Shown here: positions 7,371 to 7,450 of the stretch, one piece after another
Numbering within the stretch: position 1 is the first letter of the stretch
Layout of the letters: every line of letters starts with the position of its first letter
Assembly: GCA_021203945.1 (NCBI GenBank)
Contig: JAJQAF010000200.1
Span: 1-7,450 of the forward strand
Direction of reading: 5' to 3'
Origin: Campylobacter sp.
Lineage (GTDB): Bacteria; Campylobacterota; Campylobacteria; Campylobacterales; Campylobacteraceae
Length of the DNA stretch: 7,450 bases
Translations under genes and position numbers: made by a program
Notes under the pieces: generated by a model
What the model was told of the DNA's origin: nothing
The model's database searches: none
Seen by the model: only the letters and a program-made list of their open reading frames with translations

Positions 7371-7448
7371 TTAGCCTTTATGCCAAAATCTTCTTCTCTC
7401 GGCTATGCTCTTTAGTAAAATTTTAAGCTCCGAAGGTTGTTTTAAAAT
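7371..7448 (-). CDS. C-terminal end of an unidentified upstream gene (partial)
   Basis: An open frame enters from the window edge and ends in TAA at 7373-7371, giving ILKQPSELKILLKSIAE followed by RRRFWHKG. The fragment is basic and helix-like but too short to identify. It lies 5 nt before the ATG of the 1231-aa gene, whose Shine-Dalgarno falls inside its last codons. This arrangement, typical of an operon, is the main reason to believe the frame is real; it is the only one of the three minus-strand frames here that stops just before the next start. Confidence 0.6.
   Translation of the reverse strand: MLKQPSELKILLKSIAERRRFWHKG
7375..7379 (-). promoter_or_regulatory. Shine-Dalgarno of the 1231-aa gene inside the upstream coding end
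   Basis: AAAGG at 7379-7375 lies 9 nt before the ATG and overlaps the last two sense codons of the preceding frame. It supports the ATG start and points to translational coupling with the upstream gene. Confidence 0.6.
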
Positions 7449-7450
7449 CA

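Noticed and set aside
1..7450. tRNA, rRNA, CRISPR array or insertion sequence
   Set aside because: Coding sequence occupies nearly the whole window; no regularly spaced repeats, transposase motifs or tRNA-like arms were seen in the few spacers.

Overview
The window reads as part of a Campylobacter-type genome (Campylobacterota). It is AT-rich, genes are packed tightly on one strand, and RibBA has an intact RibB half fused to a RibA-like half without its zinc cysteines, a form I associate with Campylobacter and Helicobacter. The species cannot be named from the sequence. Every gene I can support lies on the minus strand, so transcription runs from high to low coordinates.

In order of transcription: (1) the last 25 codons of an unidentified gene (7448-7371). 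(2) A very large gene (7365-3670, 1231 aa) that matches no family I recognise. It has no signal peptide, a charged helical region near the N-terminus and two hydrophobic stretches. (3) A 450-aa gene (3659-2307) starting with GTG, with one Sel1/TPR-like helical repeat in the middle. (4) A 110-bp AT-rich spacer with a 16-bp inverted repeat. (5) ribBA (2196-1186), for riboflavin synthesis. (6) A membrane sensor histidine kinase with a PAS-like domain (from 1165), whose frame is cut by a single in-frame amber codon at 160-158 and then continues open to the window edge.

Genes 1-3 look like one translationally coupled unit: gaps are 5 and 10 nt, and each downstream Shine-Dalgarno lies next to or just before the preceding stop codon. 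Genes 2 and 3 use ATA almost exclusively for isoleucine (10 of 10 and 9 of 10 Ile codons checked near their starts), whereas the first ten in ribBA are 5 ATT, 3 ATC and 2 ATA. This suggests an accessory, possibly transferred, block next to core genes. A large orphan protein with a coupled smaller partner fits a secreted-effector locus with an adaptor or immunity protein, for instance type VI secretion. That is inference: no toxin, VgrG or PAAR signature is visible.

ribBA and the kinase are 20 bp apart and probably share a transcript. The kinase frame retains its phosphoacceptor His and, past the stop, its ATP-binding glycine motif, so the interruption is recent, a sequencing error, or a read-through case.
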